A stretch of 64,000 nt of DNA from Streptococcus salivarius (GTDB lineage Bacteria > Bacillota > Bacilli > Lactobacillales > Streptococcaceae), in the NCBI RefSeq assembly GCF_002094975.1, contig NZ_CP015283.1:1411501-1475500 (forward strand), read 5' to 3'. Below, in pieces: positions 25,206 to 34,665 of this stretch. The translations under genes were made by a program, and so were the position numbers. The notes under the pieces were generated by a model. The model saw only the letters and a list, made by a program, of their open reading frames with translations, ran no database searches and had not been told where the DNA came from. The first letter of the stretch is position 1; each line of letters opens with the position of its first letter.

Positions 25206-26032
25206 AATTAATTAGATTGAAAGCAGATTTTTTTATTGAAATTATTGGTAATGAGTTGGGAATATACGATTTTATTAATAATAAAATTGTATGGGCTTGT
25301 AGAGTAAGGGAGGACAGTTTAGTCGAAAATATTGAGGATTTATACTTTGGTATTGATTTGAAAAAAGTAAAGAATAATAGTTTAATAAGTTTCTTATTAA
25401 CGCAAATAGGAAATAAATATTTTGAAGAATTGGATTTAAAAGATATGACAATTCAGGAATACGAAAGTATATACTATGAGGGATTAAAACGCATTAAGAG
25501 AAAATTTATAAAAGATAATGCGCAATCAAAATTAGAAAACATTGATATATGTCTTGTCTGTGAGCATGAAATATTTTCTGTATATTTTGAATCATTATCT
25601 GATGAATTAGGAATTAAAATAGTTCATTTTGACGAGCTATATAGTGTCCAGAACACCAGCTACAATTTGTTTTTATTTTGTGGAAATTTTAAAAAAGCTG
25701 ACTATATGAAGGTATTGAATACCATTAATTCTGATGCGTTCTTGATATTTATTGACTGGACTAATACTTCTGTGCGTCTAGGACCATTAATAAATAATAT
25801 TATCTCTTTTGATGAGAAAGAGGAGGTACTGAGTATGATTTCAACAGATAGTTGTTTTAGTGTTATACCAATACATGCTATATATTTAGTATTAGGAATT
25901 CTAGTTAAAGAGATACAATTTATTAGTAATAATTTTGTTTACTTATTATCGAATGAATATAGTACACTACTAAATAATCGGATAGTCATTGAATATGAAA
26001 GTTTAAATGGTTATTCTGAAAATAATTTTTAA
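25202..26032 (+). CDS. Degenerate E1-like / leader-binding RiPP protein (tentative)
   Basis: A 276-residue protein with no strong motif. The segment TNTSVRLGPLINN at about 197-209 resembles the RVGPLV motif of the E1/ThiF-like proteins that bind RiPP leader peptides and partner with YcaO enzymes (Ocin-ThiF, SagC-type and TOMM leader-binding proteins); the conserved cysteines of zinc-binding members are not seen. The middle (ENIDICLVCEHEIFSVYF) fits a Rossmann-like strand. Position between the dehydrogenase and the exporter genes and overlap with the former support a role in peptide modification. The call is inference; it could be an unrelated accessory protein. Confidence 0.45.
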   Translation: MKLIRLKADFFIEIIGNELGIYDFINNKIVWACRVREDSLVENIEDLYFGIDLKKVKNNSLISFLLTQIGNKYFEELDLKDMTIQEYESIYYEGLKRIKRKFIKDNAQSKLENIDICLVCEHEIFSVYFESLSDELGIKIVHFDELYSVQNTSYNLFLFCGNFKKADYMKVLNTINSDAFLIFIDWTNTSVRLGPLINNIISFDEKEEVLSMISTDSCFSVIPIHAIYLVLGILVKEIQFISNNFVYLLSNEYSTLLNNRIVIEYESLNGYSENNF

Positions 26033-26049
26033 ATAAGATAGGAGGATTT

Positions 26050-26775
26050 ATGCTGAAAATTTCTAAGTTAAATTTTTCGTATGGAAAAAATAAAGTTTTA
26101 AAAGATATATCTCTTGAAATATTTGATTCTGGAGTTTATGGACTGATTGGGGCAAATGGCGCGGGAAAATCAACATTATTAGAAGTTATTTCTACGATTA
26201 GGGGGAGTCGTTTTGAGGGGGAAATTGATTTCAATCAGATTTCTCAAAAGAAAAATTTTAATAGATTTAGGCAAGAAATCGGAATTCTATTTCAAAATGA
26301 ATCATTGGAAGAAAAGTTAACGGTTGTTGAAACCTTCAACTATTTTAGATCTTTTTATCAAAATAAATCTGGGTTTTATACAAATGATGAGTTGTTAAAA
26401 ATATTTAATCTATATGAACATAAAAATAAGTTAATACGTCAACTTTCAGGTGGGTTGAAACAACGGGTAAGAATTGCTGTAACCTGTATGAATAAGCCTA
26501 AACTAATTCTACTTGATGAACCTACAACTGGCTTAGATCCCATGTATAGGAGGGACTTTTGGAAAGTCTTACAGATGATAGTCCAAGAAAATAATGTGCT
26601 AATCCTATTGTCTACTCATGATATGTATGAATTAGAGAATTACGCAAAAAAAATAATATATATTGATGGTGGTAAAATCAAGGCTTTTGACTCAGTACCT
26701 AATTTATTAAAATTTGAAAAAGTTGATAGTTTAGAAGACTATTACTTGAAGATGGAGGGCAACATTGTTAAATAG
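26050..26775 (+). CDS. ABC transporter ATP-binding protein (RiPP export or immunity)
   Basis: A 241-residue ATPase: Walker A GANGAGKST at about residue 35, Q-loop FQNE, signature LSGGLKQR near 134, Walker B ILLDEPTTGLDP near 154 and switch STHDMYELE. It is preceded by a perfect AGGAGG ribosome site, 17 bp after the E1-like gene. The permease gene overlaps its end by 11 bp. It belongs to the ABC-2 exporter group often found at the 3' end of bacteriocin operons for export or self-protection. Confidence 0.9.
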   Translation: MLKISKLNFSYGKNKVLKDISLEIFDSGVYGLIGANGAGKSTLLEVISTIRGSRFEGEIDFNQISQKKNFNRFRQEIGILFQNESLEEKLTVVETFNYFRSFYQNKSGFYTNDELLKIFNLYEHKNKLIRQLSGGLKQRVRIAVTCMNKPKLILLDEPTTGLDPMYRRDFWKVLQMIVQENNVLILLSTHDMYELENYAKKIIYIDGGKIKAFDSVPNLLKFEKVDSLEDYYLKMEGNIVK

Positions 26776-27523
26776 AATTTTAAAACAGACTTATTTTAAA
26801 TTATTAGTTTTTTCTCGAACCCCTTTTTTATACGTGACAACATATTTTATTCCAGTTTTTTGTTTTTATTTTTTTGGTAAAAATAACAATTTATATCAGT
26901 TAAAATTTGAAAATCAGTCATATGTTGATTGGTATCTTCCAATATACATTGTAATTGGCAATATTGCAATTTCAATATTTACGATAGGAATGAATTTGGT
27001 TCAAAAAAGAGAGAAACAGCTATATAAGAGAATCCTTTTAACCAATCAAAAAAAGATTGAATCATACGCTTCGGATATTGTTCAAACCATTATTTTATCC
27101 ATTCCGCTTACAATTATTCTGATAATAGAAGCAATTGTTTTCTTTGACTTTTCTACTTCATTTTGGAAAATTCTTATCAGTGTGCCAATAATTGTTTTAA
27201 CTAGTATTTGTTCAAATATCATTGCTCACTTTATTTTTAATTTAATCAGTAGTTCAATGATTGCTAGTCCATTACAAATTTCGGTTTTTGGTTTTTCTTT
27301 ATTTGCCTTAGGAATTATCATGCCCTATACTATTTTGTCAGATAAAACGATGAACTTCATAAAAATGACACCGTATTACCAATTGAATAGATTTGCGATT
27401 ATGCTTTGGAATAAGGAAGTAAGTCTGGGAGCAGTTAACAGTGCAGTGTTCTATTTGGTAACATTCTCAATCATTCTTGTAACGTCAACTGTCTATATAG
27501 AAAAACTGTATGATAGAAGATAA
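26765..27523 (+). CDS. ABC-2 type permease (RiPP export or immunity)
   Basis: A 252-residue integral membrane protein with six hydrophobic segments (about residues 18-35, 57-77, 107-129, 135-160, 170-195, 222-244), typical ABC-2 layout. A TTG start at 26765 is chosen, since GGAGGG lies 7 bp upstream within the ATPase gene and no in-frame ATG is near. It is the last gene of the operon; a hairpin follows. Substrate is presumably the modified peptide of the cluster, by context only. Confidence 0.85.
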   Translation: MLNRILKQTYFKLLVFSRTPFLYVTTYFIPVFCFYFFGKNNNLYQLKFENQSYVDWYLPIYIVIGNIAISIFTIGMNLVQKREKQLYKRILLTNQKKIESYASDIVQTIILSIPLTIILIIEAIVFFDFSTSFWKILISVPIIVLTSICSNIIAHFIFNLISSSMIASPLQISVFGFSLFALGIIMPYTILSDKTMNFIKMTPYYQLNRFAIMLWNKEVSLGAVNSAVFYLVTFSIILVTSTVYIEKLYDRR

Positions 27524-27526
27524 CAG

Positions 27527-27586
27527 TAAGCGACCAGTAACTAGGTGTAAAGATAAAAATACTTGGTTATTGGTCGCTTAAAATTA
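27527..27586. terminator. Hairpin between the RiPP operon and the convergent XRE gene
   Basis: TAAGCGACCA and TGGTCGCTTA form a perfect 10-bp outer stem around a 34-base loop, followed by AAAATTAAT. A long loop and weak T run make it a moderate terminator, possibly acting in both directions. Confidence 0.5.
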
Positions 27587-27787
27587 ATCAGAAACTATTT
27601 CTAATATTTCATCAATTTCATAATCAAATGCTATGCAATTTCTTAAGAGGACCGTGGTTGTGAAATTCTCTCCCTTTCCTAACTTTGCGATAGTGGAAGA
27701 GCTAATTCCTGCTTTATGTCTGAGTTCCGACTTAGTCCATCCTTTATCAATTAGCAACTCCCATAATTTATTGTAGCTAAACTTCAT
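27584..27787 (-). CDS. XRE-family helix-turn-helix protein, linked to DUF2326 gene
   Basis: A 67-residue small DNA-binding protein: KFSYNKLWELLIDKGWTKSEL followed by KAGISSSTIAKLGKGE, a YozG/Cro-type HTH. The ATG at 27787 overlaps the end of the DUF2326 gene (stop at 27777-27779), so the two are translationally coupled and belong together. A longer frame to 27829 would lie inside the upstream gene. Small XRE partners of DUF2326-type ATPases are common; whether it still has a regulated target is unclear since the upstream gene is broken. Confidence 0.8.
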   Translation of the reverse strand: MKFSYNKLWELLIDKGWTKSELRHKAGISSSTIAKLGKGENFTTTVLLRNCIAFDYEIDEILEIVSD

Positions 27788-28276
27788 CTGAGTTTTCTCC
27801 TTTGTTCCATGAAATACCGTAGAGTTCATTTCCGTTACTAGAGAGTCGCAATACCGTATTTTCTAATAAGAGTTGATTAGCTTCTGGAGAGTATGAGTTT
27901 GCTTTATCGAAAGCTAAGAACACCTGCTTATTTAGTGATTTTGATTGGTCATATAGCTTCAACAGGGCTTCGGTTGCTTGGTAACTGATATTACTTAAGA
28001 GTAATGAATCGTGGGCAAGTGCTGGAAGCTGAGTTAGATAGAGTATTGATAAATCGTACAATATCATTCCTTTGAACTTAGTTCCTGTACCATCATCATC
28101 TGGAGTATGGAAGGAGTAGCTGTTGTTAGCTTTTAGGTTAATTTGAGGAGCTTTATGAATATCTGGGTAAAGGATATTATTGAACTCTCGCATTTTAGCA
28201 TTGATTTTTCCTTCTAACTCTATTAGAATATCCTCGGTACTACGCTTCAAGTCAGAGTCTGCTTCTGACTTTTCTT

Positions 28277-29693
28277 GGCTCTTTGTCAACTGTAGTGGGT
28301 GACGAAAAGCTAACATCTAGAGAGGACCTGATAGGTCTTCTCTTTTTTTATGTTCAGAATGATGAAAATACGCTTCCTAAAGTTAATAAAGTTTCTAAAA
28401 CCGAAGCCTAGACGTTTAATGTCTTTGATAAGCTTATTGGTCCCCTCCAATTTTGCATTTGAGTAATGTGTTTCTAGTGCGTTTTTGATGTATTGTATGT
28501 GTCTAAGAAAGGTTCTAAAGACAGTTTTGAAGTAGTGATTGACCTTGCTTATATTCTCCTCCATTAACTCAAAAAAACTCATCCACTCTTTTTTCCTGAA
28601 AGTGAAAAAGCAAAAGCTGATAGAGGTGATAATAATTGGCGAGTTCTTCTGAGAAATTCAGTGTCTTCTCAACGACTTCATGTGGACTTAAGGTTTGACA
28701 AAAGGTCTTCGAGTGAAATGAGTTACAAGATAACTTACGGCTGTCCTTTTGGAAGAGTCTCCAGTGATTTTTTAAAGCTCGATAAGGTAGCGACTTCTTA
28801 TCAAACTGGTTCATAATGGCAATTTTCGTCTTTAAAAAGGCTCGACCAAGGTGCTGGATGATGTGGAAACGATCAATAATGATTTCGGCATTTAGGAAAA
28901 GCCTTCGAGCTAGTGGCATATAGGCTCCTGACATATCCATCGTTATAAACCGTACCTTTTGGCGTACTTTCAAAGGATACTTCAAAAAGTAGTTTCGAAT
29001 AGTGGTTTGACGGCGATTATCAAGGATAGTTATGAGTTTGTTGGTCTCATAGTTTTGAGCCACAAAAGCGAGTTCACCTTTCTTGAAAGCAAACTCATCC
29101 CAGGACATAACAGCTGGGAGTTTGTCATAATGTTCCTTGAAAGTAAACTGGTCAAGTTTACGGTAAACAGTGGACGTCGCTATACGAAGTCTTCTGGCAA
29201 TATCCGTTAGTGATACCTTCTCAGTTAGAAGTTGAGCAACCTTTTCTTTTGTCAGACAAGGTTGGAGATTTGGTGGTTTTTCTCAACGATTGATGTCTCA
29301 GCTACCATGACTTTCCTACAATTTTTACACTGGAAGCGACGTTTTTTCAGGCGTAGTAGTGTTGGAGTTCCAGCTTGTTCGAGCAGAGGGATTTTAGAAG
29401 ATTTTTGAAAGTCATATTTGATCATCTTTCCTTGGCAATGAGGGCATGGTGGTGCAGGGTAATCCAGTTTTGCATGAATCTCGATATGAGTATCAGTTTC
29501 AAAAACAAGAGAAATAATGATGTTAGGGTCTTTAATTCCGATTAATTCTGTGGAATTCTTAATAAGTCTCATAAGTTCTTCTTAATGATGGTTTGGTTGC
29601 TTTTCATTATAGTTCTTATGGTACTTTTTGTCTGCATTCAAAAAGCTCTATAATCTCTACAGTAGTTTTACCCACTACAGAAATTATAGAGCC
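28277..29693 (-). mobile_element. ISL3-family insertion sequence with 8-bp target duplication
   Basis: Terminal inverted repeats start GGCTCTTTGTCAACTGTAGTG at the left and, read inward from the right, GGCTCTATAATTTCTGTAGTG. The target duplication CTTTTCTT is present at 28269-28276 and 29694-29701. The transposase inside is broken by frameshifts. A related C-terminal fragment is at 1257-1500. Confidence 0.92.
28310..29572 (-). pseudogene. ISL3 transposase, frameshifted (IS1193-like)
   Basis: Three overlapping or neighbouring pieces cover one ~420-residue transposase: an N-terminal zinc-finger region (PPCPHCQGKMIKYD and FQCKNCRKVMVAE, 29572 leftwards), a middle catalytic DDE part (MSWDEFAFKKGELAFV, ITMDMSGAYMPLARRLF, IDRFHIIQHLGRA) and a C-terminal part (KNALETHYSNAKLEGTNKLI). 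Shifts lie near 29255 and near 28575. Inactive unless two errors are bypassed. The right border of the gene (LVF...RLIKNSTEL) is a normal start. Confidence 0.88.
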
Positions 29694-30302
29694 CTTTTCT
29701 TTTGACAAAGCTGATTCTTTCAGATAAGCTTCGTTTTGCTCTTTGAGTGCATTGACCGTTGCTGTTAGTTTAGAGTAGTTTTCTAAGAACTCAGTTGAAA
29801 GATTTGGGATGCTTTCTAGTTCTTGAAGATCTTGGTTTAGAGTTGCTAATTGACTCTCTAATTCGTCAATCTCACCTACTAGGGATTCACATTCGGTTGA
29901 GAATTCAGAATCTAAAATAGTTGCCAACTTTTTGTGGTAGGCTTCAACTTCATATAATTTCTTGAGATTAGTATCGGGGAAGTATTGCTGAAGTTCTGTT
30001 AAATCCGATTCGGTTGGATATAAACCAAATTCGATATTGATATCCAATAGTTTTAGACGTCTCTGCTTATCACGAATAATATTCTCTAGCTCCAACTTAG
30101 TATTTCTAAGCTGGAGTTTTTTCTGATTCTTTTCGATATCATCGAACCCAACTTCGCCTTGATAGTTATCTTGTAGGTGTGATAAATCGTACTCTAGTCT
30201 TTTGATTTGATAAAAAAATACCCTATTTTAAGGTTTCTTTAAGCTTTAATGGATATAATGATAGTCTATTAAGTAAGCAATACTTATTTTTCATAAATCA
30301 GA

Positions 30303-30330
30303 GAGGACGGACTATGGGTCGTCCTTTTGT
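30303..30330 (+). terminator. Hairpin with T run
   Basis: AGGACGGAC and a GTCGTCCT arm pair imperfectly, followed by TTTTG. It lies between the DUF2326 remnant and yjjG; between 30222 and 30300 I see only AT-rich sequence with a TATAAT. Confidence 0.4.
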
Positions 30331-30403
30331 GTTTCTTTGTTTATATATAGCTAGATTATGGTAAAATAAACCCTGATGATTTAACTGTCAGAAAGGATAT
30401 ACC

Positions 30404-31099
30404 ATGACCTACACCCATTTACTTTTCGACCTCGATCATACTCTCCTAGATTTTGACCGTGCTGAAGATTTGGCCTTAACTTTCCTTCTAGAAGAGGCTG
30501 GTGTGGCATCCCAAGAGCTCAAGGTTTATAAAGACCACTATATTCCTATGAATCGTGCCATGTGGGAAGACCTCAACCATGGTTTGATTACAAAACCTGA
30601 ATTACTTCGCACGCGCTTTTCACGTCTCTTTGAGCACTTTGGAAAAGAAGTAGATGGCAGTCACTTAGCTGGCCGTTACCAACATTTTTTGAGTCAACAG
30701 GGGCAGGAACTTCCTCAGGCTCATGCTTTTTTAGCGGATATCAAAGACCGTGGCCACAAGATTTATGCAGCAACTAATGGTGTTAGTTTTATCCAACGTG
30801 GTCGCCTTCAGGCTTCAAGTATTTTACCTTTCTTCGACGATGTTTTCATCTCTGATGAGGTGGGGGCCCACAAACCGTCTACAGACTTTTTTGATAAAAT
30901 TGCCAATCAGGTCCATGATTTTCACCCAAGCTCAGCTCTCATGATTGGTGACAGTCTAACTGCTGATATCCAGGGTGGTAATAATGCGGGCATTGATAGT
31001 GTCTGGTTCAATCCAAGTAACCTAGTCAATGAGACTCCAGCTGTTCCAACCTATCAAGTCAAAAGTTATGAGGAAATCCTGAAGATTTTGTCCAAGTAA
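30404..31099 (+). CDS. yjjG: HAD-superfamily nucleotidase, YjjG type
   Basis: A 231-residue cytoplasmic HAD phosphatase of the YjjG/YfnB family, pyrimidine 5'-nucleotidases that remove non-canonical nucleotides. HAD motif I is DLDHTLLDFDRAED (nucleophile D10, acid D12), motif II ATNG near 125, motif III lysine in GAHKPSTDFFDK and motif IV MIGDSLTADIQGGNNAG. The RBS is AGAAAGGATATACC. First gene of the conserved core segment; a terminator separates it from uvrC. Confidence 0.85.
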   Translation: MTYTHLLFDLDHTLLDFDRAEDLALTFLLEEAGVASQELKVYKDHYIPMNRAMWEDLNHGLITKPELLRTRFSRLFEHFGKEVDGSHLAGRYQHFLSQQGQELPQAHAFLADIKDRGHKIYAATNGVSFIQRGRLQASSILPFFDDVFISDEVGAHKPSTDFFDKIANQVHDFHPSSALMIGDSLTADIQGGNNAGIDSVWFNPSNLVNETPAVPTYQVKSYEEILKILSK

Positions 31100-31119
31100 A
31101 GCTATGATAGCCATGATTC

Positions 31120-31146
31120 CGAAGAGCTTTTTAGCTCTTTTTTTGC
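31120..31146 (+). terminator. Terminator after yjjG
   Basis: AAGAGCT and AGCTCTT around TTT with a long T run, ending 13 bp before the uvrC start; some readthrough may feed uvrC. Confidence 0.65.
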
Positions 31147-31158
31147 TACAATGAAAGC

Positions 31159-32946
31159 ATGAATGATCTGATTAAACATAAGTTGGAACTGCTCCCAAGC
31201 AACCCGGGGTGCTATCTCCACAAGGACAAATTCGGCAATATTATTTATGTCGGTAAGGCTAAAAATCTAAAAAATCGTGTGCGTAGCTATTTTCGTGGAA
31301 GTCATGATACCAAGACGGAGCTTTTGGTATCTGAGATTGCAGACTTTGAATTTATTGTAACCGAGTCTAATATCGAGGCCCTGCTTTTGGAAATTAACCT
31401 CATCCAAGAGAATATGCCTAAATTTAACATTCGCCTCAAGGATGATAAATCTTACCCTTTTATCAAGATTACCAAGGAGCTCTATCCAAGGCTCTTGATT
31501 ACTCGCCAGGTCAAAAAGGATGGTGGTCTTTATTTCGGCCCTTACCCAGACTCTGGTGCAGCCAATGAAATCAAGAAGCTGTTGGACCGTATTTTCCCCT
31601 TTAAGAAATGTAAAAATCCCGCCAACAAGGTCTGTTTCTATTACCATATTGGCCAATGTAATGCCCATACCATCTGTCACACCACTGAGGACTATTGGCA
31701 AGGTTTGGTTGAGGATGTCAAGAATTTCCTAAACGGCCATGATGATAAAATCGTTAATCAGCTTAAGGCCAAGATGAAGGATATGTCTGACCAGATGGAG
31801 TTTGAGCGTGCTGCGGAGTATCGCGATTTGATTGAGGCGGTGTCGACGCTCAGGACCAAGCAAAGGGTTATCCGTCAGGACATGCAGGACCGTGATATCT
31901 TCGGTTACTACGTGGACAAGGGTTGGATGTGTGTTCAGGTTTTCTTTGTTCGCCAAGGAAAACTCATTCAGCGTGATGTCAATATGTTCCCTTATTATAA
32001 TGATGCTGAGGAAGATTTTCTAACCTATATGGGTCAGTTTTATCTGGATAGTCGTCATCTTAAGCCTAGGGAGATTTTCATTCCAGGAGACATTGATCAA
32101 GATTCTGTCGAAGCTCTAGTTGGAGATGAGGTCAAGGTCTTTAAACCCCAACGTGGAGAGAAGAAGCAGTTGGTGAATCTGGCGACGAAAAATGCCCGTG
32201 TCAGTCTGACTCAAAAATTTGATCTCCTTGAAAAAGATATAGCCAAGACACAAGGAGCCATTGAAAATCTAGGCAAACTCATGGGAATTCCGACACCTGT
32301 TCGCATCGAGTCCTTCGATAACTCAAACATCATGGGAACGAGTCCTGTCTCTGCCATGGTCGTCTTTGAGAATGGCAAACCCAATAAAAAAGAGTACCGC
32401 AAATACAAGATTAAGACGGTTGAAGGGCCTGACGATTATGCCAGCATGCGTGAGGTCATTCGTCGTCGTTATAGTCGTGTCAAACGCGATGGGCTAACGC
32501 CACCAGACCTTATTATCATGGATGGTGGTCAAGGGCAGGTTAATGTGGCCAAGGATGTCCTGCGCAATGAATTGAATCTCTCAATCCCAGTTGCGGGGCT
32601 TCAGAAAAATGACAAGCACCAAACCAACGAATTGCTCTTTGGGGACCCCTTGCAAGTCATTGATTTGCCACGGCAATCCGAGGAATTTTTCCTTCTTCAC
32701 CGTATCCAAGATGAAGTTCACCGCTTTGCCATCACCTTCCACCGTCAAGTTCGTAGTAAAAATAGTTTCAGTTCCAAACTTGATGGCGTGGAAGGGCTTG
32801 GACCTAAGCGCAAACAAAAACTCCTCAAACACTTCAAGTCTATGACAGCTATCCAAAAAGCTACCGTTGAGGATATCCAAGCACTTGGCATTCCAGAAAA
32901 AGTAGCTCAGGCTCTATTGGATAAGTTAAGCGAAGATAACAATTAA
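31159..32946 (+). CDS. uvrC: Excinuclease ABC subunit C
   Basis: A 595-residue nuclease of nucleotide excision repair that makes both incisions beside UvrA/UvrB-marked lesions. The N-terminal GIY-YIG domain (about 14-95; [20 protein letters not shown], with R and E downstream), a cysteine cluster ([19 protein letters not shown], ~150), the UVR motif for UvrB binding (~200-240), the RNase H-like domain with conserved aspartates ([19 protein letters not shown] and [12 protein letters not shown]) and two C-terminal helix-hairpin-helix motifs ([11 protein letters not shown]) are all intact. The length is normal. The ribosome site (GAAAGC) is weak. Confidence 0.96.
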   Translation: MNDLIKHKLELLPSNPGCYLHKDKFGNIIYVGKAKNLKNRVRSYFRGSHDTKTELLVSEIADFEFIVTESNIEALLLEINLIQENMPKFNIRLKDDKSYPFIKITKELYPRLLITRQVKKDGGLYFGPYPDSGAANEIKKLLDRIFPFKKCKNPANKVCFYYHIGQCNAHTICHTTEDYWQGLVEDVKNFLNGHDDKIVNQLKAKMKDMSDQMEFERAAEYRDLIEAVSTLRTKQRVIRQDMQDRDIFGYYVDKGWMCVQVFFVRQGKLIQRDVNMFPYYNDAEEDFLTYMGQFYLDSRHLKPREIFIPGDIDQDSVEALVGDEVKVFKPQRGEKKQLVNLATKNARVSLTQKFDLLEKDIAKTQGAIENLGKLMGIPTPVRIESFDNSNIMGTSPVSAMVVFENGKPNKKEYRKYKIKTVEGPDDYASMREVIRRRYSRVKRDGLTPPDLIIMDGGQGQVNVAKDVLRNELNLSIPVAGLQKNDKHQTNELLFGDPLQVIDLPRQSEEFFLLHRIQDEVHRFAITFHRQVRSKNSFSSKLDGVEGLGPKRKQKLLKHFKSMTAIQKATVEDIQALGIPEKVAQALLDKLSEDNN

Positions 32947-33016
32947 AGAAACTTAAATTCATTAAGCCATTTTTTTGTTATAATAAGAATAATTAAAAAG
33001 GGAAAGGAGTCCTGCT

Positions 33017-34585
33017 ATCAAAAACGAAGCTAAAATTGAACGTCTTTATGATAGGGGGCGTCGTGGCTTTCTTCGAGGTATCTTTAGTCGTGCTACGATT
33101 ATCTTCCTAATCATCTTACTACAGCTTGTTGTTGTGGCCATGTCATACTTGTGGCTGAGTCAGTATAGGGTGCACTTGCAAGTAACAGAAGTGGTCCTTC
33201 GTATTCTGGCCATCATCTATCTCTTCCAAAGTGATATGGAATCAACGGCTGTTAATACTTGGCTGCTGATTGTCTTACCTTTCCCTATTATCGGAACCTT
33301 ACTCCTAGCCTATACCAAACTAGATTTGGGCTATACAGGGATGAAACGTGCGATTCAGAGCAATATTGACCGTAGTTCTGGCATATTGAAACAGGATGAT
33401 CAGGGCCTGGAAGAGCTTAAGCAACGTCACACGAGCAACTATAACTTGGTCCAATATCTTGAAAATGTGAATGGGCATTTTCCTGTCTATCGTCACACGA
33501 AGACGACCTATTTTCCAAGTGGTGAAGCCAAGTTTGAGGAAATGAAGAAGCAACTCCTTAAAGCGGAGAAGTACATTTTCTTGGAATATTTCATTATTGA
33601 CGAAGGTGAGATGTGGGGTGAAATCCTAGCCATCTTGAAACAGAAGGTTCAAGAAGGGGTGGAAGTGCGAGTCCTATATGACGGAATGAATGAATTTTCA
33701 ACCTTGAGTTTCGACTATAAGAAACGTTTGGAGAGAATTGGGATTCAATCTCGTGTTTTTGCCTCTGTAACGCCTTTCTTGTCTACCTATTACAACTACC
33801 GTGACCATAGAAAAATCTTGCTGATTGATGGTAAGGTTGCTTTTACAGGTGGGGTTAATCTAGCTGATGAGTATATCAACAAAATTGAGCGTTTTGGCCA
33901 TTGGAAAGATACTGCACTTATGGTTGAGGGGCCAGCAGTCGATACTTTCTTAGTCCTCTTCCTTCAGATGTGGACTTACTCTCATGAAACACTGGATGTG
34001 ACACCCTATATGGTTGAGCATGAGGCCTTTGATACTCCTGGTTTTGTTGTCCCTTACGGGGATATTCCACTTGATAAGGATAAGGTTGGTGAGAATGTTT
34101 ATATTGATATCCTAAACCATGCGCGTGATTTTGTTCATATCATGACACCTTATCTTATTTTAGATGGTGAGTTACTGCATGCTTTGAAGTTTGCGGCTGA
34201 GCGTGGGGTAGACGTCAGTATCATCATGCCTGGTATTCCTGATAAAAAGTCAGCTTACTACCTCGCTAAGACTTACTACCCAACACTTTTGGCATCCGGC
34301 GTAAAAATCTACGAGTACACACCTGGATTTGTTCATGCCAAGGTCTTTGTGAGTGACAATAGCAGGGCTGTTGTTGGAACGATTAATTTAGATTATCGTA
34401 GTCTTTATCACCACTTTGAGTGTGCGACCTATCTTTACAGGACGTCATCAGTGGTTGGTATTGAGGAAGATTTCCAAGCGACAATGGCCAAGTGTCATCG
34501 AGTCAGCATGGCTGATGTTAAAAATCGACCATTTCACCAGAAGTGCTTGGGCTTATTGACCAGATTAGTTGCGCCATTGATGTAG
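33017..34585 (+). CDS. cls: Cardiolipin synthase (first copy), probable AUC start
   Basis: A 522-residue membrane enzyme that condenses phosphatidylglycerol to cardiolipin. It has N-terminal membrane segments (residues ~25-50, 55-75, and 80-100) and two phospholipase D HKD motifs (YRDHRKILLIDGKVAFTGG and PGFVHAKVFVSDNSRAVVG). The frame is open upstream of the first ATG (33134), and the N-terminus IKNEAKIERLYDRGRRGFLR plus the first membrane segment would be lost with that start. AAGGAG at 33004-33009 is 7 bp before an ATC codon at 33017, in frame, where an ATG is expected. I therefore place the start there: a rare AUC initiation codon or an ATG-to-ATC mutation that lowers expression. Confidence 0.85.
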   Translation: MKNEAKIERLYDRGRRGFLRGIFSRATIIFLIILLQLVVVAMSYLWLSQYRVHLQVTEVVLRILAIIYLFQSDMESTAVNTWLLIVLPFPIIGTLLLAYTKLDLGYTGMKRAIQSNIDRSSGILKQDDQGLEELKQRHTSNYNLVQYLENVNGHFPVYRHTKTTYFPSGEAKFEEMKKQLLKAEKYIFLEYFIIDEGEMWGEILAILKQKVQEGVEVRVLYDGMNEFSTLSFDYKKRLERIGIQSRVFASVTPFLSTYYNYRDHRKILLIDGKVAFTGGVNLADEYINKIERFGHWKDTALMVEGPAVDTFLVLFLQMWTYSHETLDVTPYMVEHEAFDTPGFVVPYGDIPLDKDKVGENVYIDILNHARDFVHIMTPYLILDGELLHALKFAAERGVDVSIIMPGIPDKKSAYYLAKTYYPTLLASGVKIYEYTPGFVHAKVFVSDNSRAVVGTINLDYRSLYHHFECATYLYRTSSVVGIEEDFQATMAKCHRVSMADVKNRPFHQKCLGLLTRLVAPLM

Positions 34586-34601
34586 TGACAAGACTTGTTA
34601 T

Positions 34602-34627
34602 AAGAGGGTTGAGCCCTCTTTTTTTAT
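34602..34627 (+). terminator. Terminator after the first cls
   Basis: AGAGGG and CCCTCT around TTGAG, followed by a T run. Confidence 0.75.
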
Positions 34628-34665
34628 AGTTTAAAATAAAGATAATGAAGTCGAAGGAGAAAATG

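Larger units (their letters stand above)
27777..30222 (-). pseudogene. DUF2326 protein gene, split by ISL3 and lacking its 5' end
   Basis: Two pieces make one frame: 30222-29694 (coiled coil, from FYQIKRLEYDLSHLQDNY to YLKESALSKEK) and 28276-27777 (SEADSDLKRSTEDIL to the stop). Removing the ISL3 element and one copy of its 8-bp target joins them in frame as SKEK-SEAD. The C-terminal piece has LAHDSLLLSNISY and NGNELYGISW, typical of DUF2326, which caps SMC/Rad50-like ATPases of about 570 residues. The N-terminal ATPase with Walker A is missing beyond 30222. The gene is therefore doubly damaged. DUF2326 proteins occur in ABC-three-component-type and other defence-associated loci. Confidence 0.75.
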
